Source: Spartobacteria bacterium
Lineage (GTDB): Bacteria; Verrucomicrobiota; Verrucomicrobiia; Chthoniobacterales; UBA10450
Direction of reading: 5' to 3'
Length of the DNA: 64,000 nt
NCBI GenBank assembly: GCA_003167365.1
Contig: PMTM01000009.1
Coordinates: forward strand, 144,193 to 208,192
Positions within the stretch are counted from its first letter, which is position 1; every line of letters starts with the position of its first letter. The position numbers were made by a program, and so were the translations under genes. The notes beneath the pieces were generated by a model, which had not been told where the DNA came from, made no database searches, and saw only the letters and a program-made list of their open reading frames with translations. Positions 1-7,824 of the stretch are shown in pieces.

Positions 1-405
1 TTGATCCGTCCGGGTATTGGCTTCATCCGTTCTGGTATTGGCTTGATCTGTCCGGGTATTGGCTTGCTGCGTCTGCGTGTCGGCTTGTTCGGTCTGCGTT
101 TTGAATTGTTCGGCCTGCGCGTTGGCTTGTTCGGCCTGCGAGGCGACTTGCTGCATCTGCTCCGTTTGCGTCGCAGCTTGATCAATCAGTGTCTCGGCGT
201 GATCAATCCGCGTCTCCGCGTGGTCAATCCGCGTCTCCGCTTGATCAATTCGCGTCTCCGCGTGCTCAATCCGCTTGCCGTGGCCGGCTCCACTCGCGTC
301 TTGATTCTTCTTATCTATGTCACCTTCATCATGAGCTACGGTTAGGCCTGAATCCTTCGCCGGTAATGGCTGACACTCTATTATTAAAGAGTCTTTAGAA
401 TTCAC
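1..405 (-). CDS. Heptad-repeat coiled-coil protein, partial (C terminus beyond the left edge)
   Basis: A minus-strand frame opens at a GTG (405-403), just after an in-frame TGA, and stays open for 135 codons to base 1. After about 45 non-repetitive residues the protein becomes a run of seven-residue units: AETRIDH/AETRIDQ four times, then a Gln/Ala-rich stretch, then ANTRTDQ-like units. This gives a strict heptad of polar and charged residues expected to form a long coiled coil. The repeat DNA (about 1-280) explains the apparent Leu/Gly/Arg-rich frame on the other strand. No strong Shine-Dalgarno was seen before the GTG, so the start is uncertain. Similar linkers occur ahead of sensor-kinase domains in this phylum (from memory, not checked). 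The function lies beyond the window. Confidence 0.6.
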   Translation of the reverse strand, partial: MNSKDSLIIECQPLPAKDSGLTVAHDEGDIDKKNQDASGAGHGKRIEHAETRIDQAETRIDHAETRIDHAETLIDQAATQTEQMQQVASQAEQANAQAEQFKTQTEQADTQTQQANTRTDQANTRTDEANTRTDQ

Positions 406-660
406 GTACGTTAAGAAGTTTCATTCTTGCGAGGCACGCGGCTTGCCAAGGCTAATAGGAGATCAGCCAGGTAATCTTGGACGAGGAGAAGCGCCTTTAG
501 GTCCTCATCGCAGCTTATCTCAGTCCGCGGCCCGATAAATCGCGCTCGAGAACATGAATCGTTTCAGCTAAATACCGCTTAGTGCGTTTAAACTCAGGAC
601 TTCGTTCAGGATCTCGCTGCGCGGCAAGTAGTCGCCGAACTTTCTCTTCGGAAGCCGCGA
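406..660. other. Spacer with no supported gene
   Basis: Between the coiled-coil start and the terminator at 662-694 I see no convincing gene. A 69-codon minus-strand frame with a TTG start (515-724) crosses a strong intrinsic terminator and has no ribosome-binding site, so I do not call it. Promoter signals for the flanking minus-strand gene were not clear. Confidence 0.5.
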
Positions 661-661
661 C

Positions 662-694
662 AAAGGAAAAGGCCAGGTCGAACGCGACCTGGCC
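662..694 (-). terminator. Rho-independent terminator of the small lipoprotein gene
   Basis: The minus strand carries a perfect 10-bp stem, GGCCAGGTCG pairing with CGACCTGGCC (671-680 with 685-694), with a 4-base loop. It is followed directly by TTTTCCTTTG (670-661). It lies 43 bases after the lipoprotein stop codon. This is the clearest intrinsic terminator in the window. Confidence 0.8.
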
Positions 695-737
695 CCCTTG
701 ATAAAGCTGTCTCGAAATGGACAACTCGTGGTTGAAG

Positions 738-863
738 TTACTTTGAGTATCCGTGTGTGGAACTCGCCGTTGTGGCGGTCGTTTCCTTCTTTTGTGCGCA
801 AGCTCCCAGGCTCAAAGCACTGGCCAAAACGGCCACGATCATGATCGCTTTCAAAAATTTCAA
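738..863 (-). CDS. Small lipoprotein, 41 residues
   Basis: A TTG start (863-861) is preceded by an excellent ribosome-binding site, AAAGGAGG, 9 bases upstream. The peptide begins with a Lys-containing n-region, has a hydrophobic core (AIMIVAVLASALS) and a lipobox LGAC with the lipidation Cys at residue 22. It ends in a short Lys/Thr/Ser-rich tail (stop 738-740). It would be processed by signal peptidase II and anchored in the membrane with only about 20 exposed residues. Its terminator lies at 662-694, so it is probably a single-gene transcript. The function is unknown; entericidin-like or envelope-stress small lipoproteins have this format. Confidence 0.7.
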   Translation of the reverse strand: MKFLKAIMIVAVLASALSLGACAQKKETTATTASSTHGYSK

Positions 864-967
864 TTAATCTCGCCTCCTTTCTCCGCTAGTTGCTCCGCTT
901 GTTTAGGCAGGGAACCCGATGGAAGCAACGCTTTTCTCGACTTTTTTAGGAGCTCCAAATCCGGGAT

Positions 968-1429
968 TTATTCCTCAATCACCACCGGCGTTTCCTCATC
1001 CACGAGATCGAATAGTTCGATCACGTCGGCGTTGCGCATTCGAATGCAGCCGTGACTGTCGGGCCGGCCGATTTTGTCTTCGTGCTTGGTCCCGTGAATG
1101 TAAATGAAGCGGTCGCGCGTGTTCGCGTTGTGCTCGTCCAAACCATCGAGCCAAAGAATTCGCGACGTGATCAAGTCCTCGCTCGCGGGAAGTGGATCGT
1201 CGGGCTTCAGCGGCACGCGGCCTTGAAAAATCGTGCCAACCGGCATGCCGTGACCGATCTTTGCCGCCACGCGAAAACTTCCGGTCGGCGTTTTGTTGCT
1301 GCCTTCTTCCGCGCCGATGCCGAAACGGGAACTGGAGATCGGATAAGAGCGGACTATTTCATCGCCGCGTTTCAAAGTGAGCCGTTGATCGTGAATAGAG
1401 ATGTCGATCTTCGCGCGTGGACTTTGCAT
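968..1429 (-). CDS. L,D-transpeptidase (YkuD domain), 153 residues
   Basis: This is a YkuD-fold L,D-transpeptidase, which forms or edits 3-3 peptidoglycan cross-links or attaches proteins to the wall. The catalytic signature is complete near the C terminus: IHGTKHED followed by GRPDSHGCIRM, giving the active-site His and Cys. The N terminus (IDISIHDQRLTLKRGDEIVRSYPIS) is the typical first strand pair of the domain. I prefer the ATG at 1429, since the longer frame to 1450 adds only a Cys-rich, unlikely leader. No signal peptide is visible, so an unannotated upstream start or non-classical export is possible. It is divergent from asd, with only about 32 bases between the starts, so the promoters must overlap the coding ends. 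Confidence 0.85.
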   Translation of the reverse strand: MQSPRAKIDISIHDQRLTLKRGDEIVRSYPISSSRFGIGAEEGSNKTPTGSFRVAAKIGHGMPVGTIFQGRVPLKPDDPLPASEDLITSRILWLDGLDEHNANTRDRFIYIHGTKHEDKIGRPDSHGCIRMRNADVIELFDLVDEETPVVIEE

Positions 1430-1461
1430 GTGAGTGCAGCAGCTATACAATCGGTTTGCCG

Positions 1462-2457
1462 ATGAAAAACTATCACATTGCGGTGGTGGGTGCGACTGGC
1501 GCGGTTGGATCCGAATTCATGCGGGTCCTCGAACAGCGCGGCTTCCCCGTTGCGAGCTTGCGTCCGCTCGGTTCTTCGCGGTCGGCCGGCAAATCTATCC
1601 GCTTTGGCGCCGAATCGCTTACCATCGAAGAGCTGAACGAACATTCGTTCGACAAGATCGACATCGCATTCTTCAGCGCCGGCAGCCAGGTCGCGCGAAG
1701 CTTCGTGCCGGTGGCACGGCAAGCCGGAGCGGTTGCGATCGACAACTCACCGGCTTTCCGGATGGATCCCGACGTGCCACTCGTGATACCGGAGATTAAC
1801 GCGGACGACGTGCGCGATCATCGGGGTTTAATTGCTAATCCGAATTGCACGGCAGCCGTGGCATTGATGGCGATCTATCCGTTGCACCGTGCCTTTGGAG
1901 TTCGACGTGTTATCGCCGCAAGTTATCAAGCGGTCTCCGGCAGCGGCGCGCGCGCCATTGCGGAATTGAAGCAACAAATCGAAGCCGCTACGAACAATCG
2001 CCAAGCAACACCTGAAGTTTATCCGCACCCGATCGCTTTTAATGTTTTGCCCCACGTCGGCTCGTTTCTTCCGACCGGTTACACAAGCGAAGAGGAAAAG
2101 CTGCAAAATGAAGGACGGAAGATTATGCATCTGCCGGACTTCAAAGCATCGGTCACGTGCGTACGCGTTCCGGTTTATCGGGCACATTCGGTGGCGGTAA
2201 GCGCAGAGTTCGATCGACCGGTCTCGGTCGAACAAGCATGCGAGGTTCTGGCGAAAGCGCCCGGCTTGGAACTGATCGATGAACCGCACAACAATCGCTA
2301 TCCGATGCCGCTGGATGTAGCCGGTAAAGATAATTGCGCGGTCGGACGCGTCCGGCGCGACTGTGCGTTTGAAAACGGTTTGTCGTTTTGGGTTTCAGGC
2401 GATCAGTTGCTCAAAGGCGCGGCACTAAACGCGGTACAAATCGCCGAGCTTCTCTAA
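1462..2457 (+). CDS. asd: Aspartate-semialdehyde dehydrogenase
   Basis: Asd reduces aspartyl-4-phosphate to aspartate semialdehyde with NADPH, the branch point to lysine/diaminopimelate, threonine and methionine. The ATG at 1462 gives the standard N terminus with the nucleotide-binding loop VGATGAVGSEF. The catalytic Cys is in NPNCTAA (about residue 130), and the substrate-binding segment SYQAVSGSGARAI follows. At 331 residues it has the usual family length. The frame opens earlier (1417), but those residues are not family-like. An exact copy of the 10-mer AAGATCGACA lies at 1654-1663, reading Lys-Ile-Asp. Confidence 0.95.
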   Translation: MKNYHIAVVGATGAVGSEFMRVLEQRGFPVASLRPLGSSRSAGKSIRFGAESLTIEELNEHSFDKIDIAFFSAGSQVARSFVPVARQAGAVAIDNSPAFRMDPDVPLVIPEINADDVRDHRGLIANPNCTAAVALMAIYPLHRAFGVRRVIAASYQAVSGSGARAIAELKQQIEAATNNRQATPEVYPHPIAFNVLPHVGSFLPTGYTSEEEKLQNEGRKIMHLPDFKASVTCVRVPVYRAHSVAVSAEFDRPVSVEQACEVLAKAPGLELIDEPHNNRYPMPLDVAGKDNCAVGRVRRDCAFENGLSFWVSGDQLLKGAALNAVQIAELL

Positions 2458-2562
2458 GCAAGAGATCGATGCAGCCGACACGGCTGCCGCTACAGCGCTT
2501 GTCGATGTACGCACCACGGCCCCGGATAAACCGGGGCCGCGATGGCCAAATTATTTGCGAAT
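2458..2562. terminator. Convergent spacer with two hairpins (terminator-like and REP-like)
   Basis: Two inverted repeats lie between the convergent ends of asd and the DUF6600 gene. The first is GCAGCCG-aca-CGGCTGC at 2471-2487, followed by CCGCTACAG. The second is CGGCCCCGG-ataaa-CCGGGGCCG at 2517-2539, a 9-bp perfect stem. Neither has a clean U-run. The second is a plausible bidirectional terminator. The first belongs to a repeat family also seen at 62615-62639. Confidence 0.55.
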
Positions 2563-4155
2563 TTACGGACTCGGAGAGGGAGAAGCGTTTTCGCTTTTCT
2601 TACCCTTTCCGCCCTGCGGTTTTCCCTGACTGTGCTCGACGGGCACGCCCGCGGCGCCCGAAGGTGTATTAGTTGATGGAACGCTTGTTTCTTGCGTCTT
2701 ATGTTTCATCCCCTGCCCGCTTTCGGTGGATTGAGCGCCGCCAACACTTGGAGTCCCTGTCGCTTCGAGCTGTTTCGCTTTGTATCGATTTTGCGGCGGT
2801 TCAGATGAAGTCGCGCCGGTTGGAGGCGGCGCCACACTAGGATTTCCGCGCTCGAATTTTGCTTTCGGTTTGCCGCCGAACGGGGTGGATTCCGGAGCGA
2901 CCGTCGATGTGGCGGCTGGAGATGCGGGAACATTCTGCAATTCACCGCGTCTGACCTTGCCAATTGGAGTCGTAACAGGCGAAGCCGAAGCGCTCGACGT
3001 GGCGATGGGTGTACCCGAAGCGTTAGGCTGAGTTTGCGCGCTAGAATTTCTTTTTCCGTTGCCGAATGGCGAAGCGGAGACAGCCGGTGAAGCCGATGTC
3101 GCCGGAACCGTTGAAGCAATGGGTGAAGTAGCAGTTGCCGGTGAAGCTGACGTCGCCGGACTTGCGGAAACTGCGGGCGAAGCGCTGCCGGCAGCGCGCG
3201 CGGCTGGAGACGCTCCGCCAGTCGGTGGCGGAATTTTCTTCGAATCCTCCGTCTGCATTTTTTTCTTTAGCTGTTCCTCCGCTTTCGGATCGGAACCAGA
3301 CCAACCATGGTCGAGCTTTGCTTGCGCCACTTTAACCTTCACGATTGGCGGCGCGACTTGGCTGGCCGACTTCCTAATCGTGAGCGGAGCGCCTACGACC
3401 AATCTATCTCCTTCAACTTTCGTCATCGCGCCGGACTTGGCCGCGACTGAAAAATCGACGTTGCTCTGGCGCTCCAACTTCAGCCGCTGAATGGGCCGGT
3501 TGGAACGAGCGCTGACCGTGTTGAAATCCGGTCCGTAATTGTAAACGACCTTGTTCTTGTACATGATGTTGGTCACGTTCACAGTTTGGTTGATGTAAGT
3601 GACGTTCTGGGACGGTTCTATAATCCGTTCGCGCAGGACCGGCTCGCCGATGTAACGCACGTCGATGAAGTTGTAGTAAGAAGGGCCAATATCGAATTCG
3701 ACATCAACGTGACCGGTGATCGCGCGGCCCTCATCGACGGCATGGCCGTGCGGGGGCAACGGCGCCCAACCAACATAATCGCCGCCGGTGCGCCACGACA
3801 CCCAAGCGGGACCCCATTCAAGCTCGCTATCGCTGCCTGGAACCCAGACCCAACCCAAGTCGGAAAGCCGGGCCCAACGGCCATAATGATAGGTGGCCCA
3901 GCCAAAATCTTCGTACGAAACCCACGTCCAGCCGAGGTCGGTGTAGGTCCAATAACCATCGGAGTAAGGCCGCCAATTTGAATCGCTCGCGGCAACGTCG
4001 GGTTGCCAGCAGTAGCCATAGTCCCCGACTTCGATCCAGCTTCCGCCGGAAAGATTATTGTAGAAAAAATCGACCGACACATCTTCTGCGTGCGCGCGCG
4101 GAACAGCAGGCAGAACGAGAGCGACGATGGTTAAGAAAAGAAGGAAGCGTTTCAT
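2563..4155 (-). CDS. DUF6600-type secreted protein with low-complexity tail, 530 residues
   Basis: The ATG at 4155 gives a clean signal peptide (KRFLLFLTIVALVLPAVPRAHA). The mature N-terminal 200 residues are rich in Trp, Tyr and Gly, with repeating units such as WRPYSDGYWTYTDLGWTWVSYEDFGWATYHYGRWARL, characteristic of DUF6600. A middle segment carries FNTVSARSNRP. The last 230 residues are Ala/Ser/Pro/Thr-rich with many near-repeats of SASPATSASPA, probably disordered, ending in a Lys/Gly-rich stretch. The biochemical role is unknown; an envelope or extracellular location follows from the signal peptide. The upstream 36 codons of the longer frame look non-coding. Confidence 0.8.
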   Translation of the reverse strand: MKRFLLFLTIVALVLPAVPRAHAEDVSVDFFYNNLSGGSWIEVGDYGYCWQPDVAASDSNWRPYSDGYWTYTDLGWTWVSYEDFGWATYHYGRWARLSDLGWVWVPGSDSELEWGPAWVSWRTGGDYVGWAPLPPHGHAVDEGRAITGHVDVEFDIGPSYYNFIDVRYIGEPVLRERIIEPSQNVTYINQTVNVTNIMYKNKVVYNYGPDFNTVSARSNRPIQRLKLERQSNVDFSVAAKSGAMTKVEGDRLVVGAPLTIRKSASQVAPPIVKVKVAQAKLDHGWSGSDPKAEEQLKKKMQTEDSKKIPPPTGGASPAARAAGSASPAVSASPATSASPATATSPIASTVPATSASPAVSASPFGNGKRNSSAQTQPNASGTPIATSSASASPVTTPIGKVRRGELQNVPASPAATSTVAPESTPFGGKPKAKFERGNPSVAPPPTGATSSEPPQNRYKAKQLEATGTPSVGGAQSTESGQGMKHKTQETSVPSTNTPSGAAGVPVEHSQGKPQGGKGKKSENASPSPSP

Positions 4156-4243
4156 AGCGTGATTGAATGTTCGAGGTTGGACTCGACGCTCCCGTCGTTT
4201 ATTCACCTCTAATTCGCCTACAACGCGGCCGATCCAAATCGGA

Positions 4244-5767
4244 TCAGCGCGGCCGCAAAACAATAAATGATCGCGCCCGGTGCCGGCAAACGGATAGCAC
4301 CTGGGTTTGATTTAAATCAAGCGATCCAACAACCTTGTTGTACTCCACGACCGAGCTCACTGGCTGCTGATTCAATTCTTCGATTACATCGCCTTTCTGC
4401 AAATCCGCGACGCCGCTGTCAGGATCGACATTCGTCACGACAACTCCGCGGACGCCGTTCGGCAAATCCAATTGCCGCGCCATCTCCGGAGTCAAGTCAC
4501 TCACATGAATAGATCTGAGGCCGCCTTCGCTTTGGTCTGGTTCGTCCGAGCGCGGCGACTCTTGCGGCTGCGGCTGGTCTTGGCGCGGGACGATTCGCGT
4601 CGCCTGATAATCGATCGGTTGTTCTTTTATCGCGGTCGTCACTTTCATCGGGTTCCCGTTTCGGACAACTTCCAGTTCGACATTCTTGTTCAACTCAACC
4701 TGCGAAACGAGGTTGCGCAGCTCGGGCAAACTCCTCACGTCACGTCCATTGAATTTGCGAATGACGTCCCCTTTTTGTAATTGCGCTTGGGCCGCCGGCG
4801 AACCCGGGACCACGTCATCGACAACTACGCCTTCCGCGTCGGTATTCGGATGGCCGGGCTGCGGTTGGCGCGCCTGAATTCCGAGATAACCACGAATGAT
4901 CCGGCCCTGCTTCAACAAACTCTCCAGCGCGTTGCGAACCGTATTCGATGGAATGGCGAAACCAATTCCCTGCGAACCGCCGCTGCGCGAAATGATCGCC
5001 GTGTTGATGCCGACGATTTCGCCGCGCAAATTGATCAACGGCCCGCCGCTATTGCCAGGATTAATTGCGGCATTGGTTTGCAGCAAATCGCCGAAACCGT
5101 CAGTGCGATTCGGCCGTCCTTTCGAACTGATGATTCCGTCCGTAACCGTCTCTTCGAATCCGAATGGATTCCCGATGGCGAGAACAAAATCCCCGGCTTG
5201 CACGCTATCCGAGTCAGCCAGCTTCAGCGGTTTGACGGCCGGATCGTCGATCTTTAATACAGCAAGATCGGCCTGCGCATCCGCGCCGACCACGCGCGCC
5301 TTTTTCGTCCGGCCATCGCTCAACTGCACTTCGATTTCGTCCACTTGATCGACAACGTGATTGTTCGTGATGATGTGGCCCTCGTCGGTCACGATGACGC
5401 CGGAACCAAGCGAATTTTGCACCACCGCTTCGTCACGCGGATTTCGAAGCGGCTGCCGATGGTTGCGGAAGTAAAACTCGAATGGGTCAAGCGCTCCCTG
5501 CCGCCGGACCGCGATCTTTTTGGACGTCTTGATTGCGACAACTGATGGAATAACGCTGTTTACCAGCACACGTCGCTCGCGATTTAACGCCTCCAGCGAA
5601 GCCACGTCTTTGGAGTCGACACTTGGCGCCGAGGCGAGCGTGTATTTCTCCGGCGTCCGTTGCGAAACCGGATTTAGCTCGCCACGCTTGATCCGCTGAT
5701 CGTAGAGCAGCGAAACCGCCGCGCTCAAGAGCACAACGAAAATCAAAAATTTAGCGAAATTTTTCAT
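4244..5767 (-). CDS. HtrA/DegP-family serine protease with two PDZ domains, 507 residues
   Basis: This is a periplasmic quality-control protease. A single N-terminal membrane segment (FAKFLIFVVLLSAAVSLLY) acts as anchor or uncleaved signal. The trypsin-like domain has all three catalytic residues: His in NNHVVD, Asp in ADLAVLK and Ser in NPGNSGGP. PDZ1 begins at GYLGIQ and a second PDZ contains RGVVVTNVDPDSGVA. The start is the ATG at 5767, overlapping the recG stop as TGATG, which indicates translational coupling in a recJ-recG-htrA operon. The last 15 residues (after NQTQVL) are Arg-rich and less family-like. Confidence 0.9.
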   Translation of the reverse strand: MKNFAKFLIFVVLLSAAVSLLYDQRIKRGELNPVSQRTPEKYTLASAPSVDSKDVASLEALNRERRVLVNSVIPSVVAIKTSKKIAVRRQGALDPFEFYFRNHRQPLRNPRDEAVVQNSLGSGVIVTDEGHIITNNHVVDQVDEIEVQLSDGRTKKARVVGADAQADLAVLKIDDPAVKPLKLADSDSVQAGDFVLAIGNPFGFEETVTDGIISSKGRPNRTDGFGDLLQTNAAINPGNSGGPLINLRGEIVGINTAIISRSGGSQGIGFAIPSNTVRNALESLLKQGRIIRGYLGIQARQPQPGHPNTDAEGVVVDDVVPGSPAAQAQLQKGDVIRKFNGRDVRSLPELRNLVSQVELNKNVELEVVRNGNPMKVTTAIKEQPIDYQATRIVPRQDQPQPQESPRSDEPDQSEGGLRSIHVSDLTPEMARQLDLPNGVRGVVVTNVDPDSGVADLQKGDVIEELNQQPVSSVVEYNKVVGSLDLNQTQVLSVCRHRARSFIVLRPR

Positions 5768-7824
5768 CAACTGACGTGGGAAAAGATTCGTCCCTGTTGT
5801 TCGACAATCAAATGCCGGAAACGTTGATTTTCAGGCAACTCCAGGCACGGATCAGTATCGAAGATCGACATCGCGGCGGTGCGCGCCTGCCGCATCAAGT
5901 GCGCGTCGCGTATAAGATTTCCAATCTTGAGCGCCGGCAAGCCGCTCTGTGCCGTCCCAAGTAAATCGCCCGGTCCACGCAAATTCCAATCAGCCTCGGC
6001 AACTTCGAATCCGTTAATCGTCTTCTCCAGGACAGCGAGCTTGGCGGCGGTTTCCGCCGATTGATCCACAGTTAGCAGGATGCAATAGGACTTGTGTTCG
6101 CCGCGACCGATTCGCCCTCGCAACTGATGAAGTTGCGCGAGACCGAAGCGCTCGGCGTTTTCAATCAGCATCACCGCCGCGTTCGGAACATCGACGCCCA
6201 CTTCGATGACCGTCGTACTAATCAACGCCTTGGTTTCGCCGCGTCGAAAACGCTCCATAATTTCCTGCTTCTCCGGCGCCGGGATGCGGCCGTGCAACAA
6301 TTCGCAGCGAAACGGATGCAAGCGCTCGCGCCAGAGCTCGAACTCCGCCGCCGCCGCTTTGACATCGAGCTTTTCACTCTCATCGATCAGCGGATAAATA
6401 ATGTAGGCTTGGCGGCCAGCCTCCAATTGTTTGCGCAGAAATCCTAAAACTTCGCCCAGCTTCGATTCATCGCGCGCCGCCGTAACGATTTTGCCGCGAT
6501 TGCGCGGCATCTCATCGATGATCGAGACATCGAGATCGCCGTAAATCGTCATCGTCAGCGTCCGCGGAATTGGCGTTGCCGTCATCACCAGCACATCGGG
6601 AGCGGGTTCGCGTCCGGTCAATTGCGCGCGCTGCGCAACACCAAACTTGTGCTGCTCATCAATTACGACGAGTCCCAAGTTCGAAAACGAAACGTTGTCG
6701 TAAAGAAGCGCATGCGTCCCGATGATTACATTCGGGTTTTCGTCACCCGCAACCAGGGGAAGAAAACTTTCCTCCTGTCGCGCCGCGGTGCGGATCGACA
6801 ATCGCACGCCGAGCGGCTCGAGCCAGCGCCGCAGAACGGCGTAGTGTTGTTCCGCCAGAATTTGCGTCGGCGCCATGAACGCGGCTTGAAAGCCGGCTTC
6901 GACTACAAGCAGGATCGCCGCAATCGCCACCACCGTTTTGCCTGAGCCAACGTCCCCCTGCAACAAACGGTTCATTGGTTGTTTCTCGGCGAGGTTCCGT
7001 CTGATCTCGGCAATCACTTTCGTTTGCGCTGCGGTCATCTCAAACGGCAACGCTCGCAAAAATTTCTCGAGAAGTTCCCCTCGCCCGCAATGCGCCACGC
7101 CAGGCCGAGCGCTCGATTCCGCGCGACGCGAAGCAATAAGCAGTTGCATCGCGAAAAACTCGGAGAGGACAAGGTGCTCACGAGCCGTATCGCGTGCCTC
7201 CCAACTTTCCGGGAAATGAATTGTGCGGATTGCCTGCCGCCTCTCACCGGGGACGAGCCCAGCCGGCGCCAACGTTTCTAACGGTTCATCGGAGAGTTCG
7301 CTTAAGAGTCGGTGGATGATGCTGCGCAAGAGCCGCTGCGAAAGACCTTCGGTCGCTGGATAGACCGGCGTGATTCGCCGGAAATGGATCGACATCTCCT
7401 CATCGTTCTCGATCACTTCGAATTCAGGGTGCTCCATGCAAATGCGTTTGCCGCGCAGCCGGGGTTTGCCGAAAACAACGAGCTGCTGTCCGGTCGCGAT
7501 CATCTTTTGCACGTAATGCAAATTGAACCAGCGACAGACGAGCGGCTGACTTAAGGCGTTCGCGTTCGGTTCTTGAATGGTTGCTTCGAAGATTTTTTTC
7601 CAGCCGCCGAAGCGCCGCAGCTGCGTTTTGGTTACTTCGCCGCATAAACAGATCGGCTTATCGCTCTCTTCGCGCGGAAACTCCGGAAACTGATGGCGAT
7701 CTTCGTAGCGCCGCGGGTAATGAGTGAACAGATCTTCCGCGGTCTCGATCCCAAGCCGGCGAAGCGCAAGCAGCTTTGGGCGCGGGATCCACTCCAGCTC
7801 TTCAAGGCTTTGCAAGATTTCCAT
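5767..7824 (-). CDS. recG: ATP-dependent DNA helicase RecG
   Basis: RecG remodels stalled replication forks and branch-migrates Holliday junctions. The order is an N-terminal wedge/OB region, then superfamily 2 motifs: Walker A LLQGDVGSGKTVVA, DEQHKFG (motif II), TATPIPRT (motif III), and the C-terminal helicase half with STTVIEVGVDVPNA and QLRGRIGRG. At 685 residues the length is normal. The start codon overlaps the recJ stop (TAATG) and the stop overlaps the htrA start. An exact copy of the repeated 10-mer at 5861-5870 reads Met-Ser-Ile here, not Lys-Ile-Asp, so codon preference alone does not explain it. Confidence 0.95.
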   Translation of the reverse strand: MEILQSLEELEWIPRPKLLALRRLGIETAEDLFTHYPRRYEDRHQFPEFPREESDKPICLCGEVTKTQLRRFGGWKKIFEATIQEPNANALSQPLVCRWFNLHYVQKMIATGQQLVVFGKPRLRGKRICMEHPEFEVIENDEEMSIHFRRITPVYPATEGLSQRLLRSIIHRLLSELSDEPLETLAPAGLVPGERRQAIRTIHFPESWEARDTAREHLVLSEFFAMQLLIASRRAESSARPGVAHCGRGELLEKFLRALPFEMTAAQTKVIAEIRRNLAEKQPMNRLLQGDVGSGKTVVAIAAILLVVEAGFQAAFMAPTQILAEQHYAVLRRWLEPLGVRLSIRTAARQEESFLPLVAGDENPNVIIGTHALLYDNVSFSNLGLVVIDEQHKFGVAQRAQLTGREPAPDVLVMTATPIPRTLTMTIYGDLDVSIIDEMPRNRGKIVTAARDESKLGEVLGFLRKQLEAGRQAYIIYPLIDESEKLDVKAAAAEFELWRERLHPFRCELLHGRIPAPEKQEIMERFRRGETKALISTTVIEVGVDVPNAAVMLIENAERFGLAQLHQLRGRIGRGEHKSYCILLTVDQSAETAAKLAVLEKTINGFEVAEADWNLRGPGDLLGTAQSGLPALKIGNLIRDAHLMRQARTAAMSIFDTDPCLELPENQRFRHLIVEQQGRIFSHVS

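Noticed and set aside
1-345. Plus-strand ORF rich in Gly, Leu and Arg
   Set aside because: It is the complement of the heptad-repeat protein; the minus-strand frame gives coherent seven-residue units.
515-724. A 69-codon minus-strand ORF following the small lipoprotein
   Set aside because: A perfect 10-bp terminator stem plus U-rich tract lies inside it; the TTG start has no ribosome-binding site.
4244-5767. HtrA C-terminal frameshift
   Set aside because: The last 15 residues look Arg-rich, but the frame is open to a normal stop and PDZ2 is complete enough; there is no clear evidence of damage.
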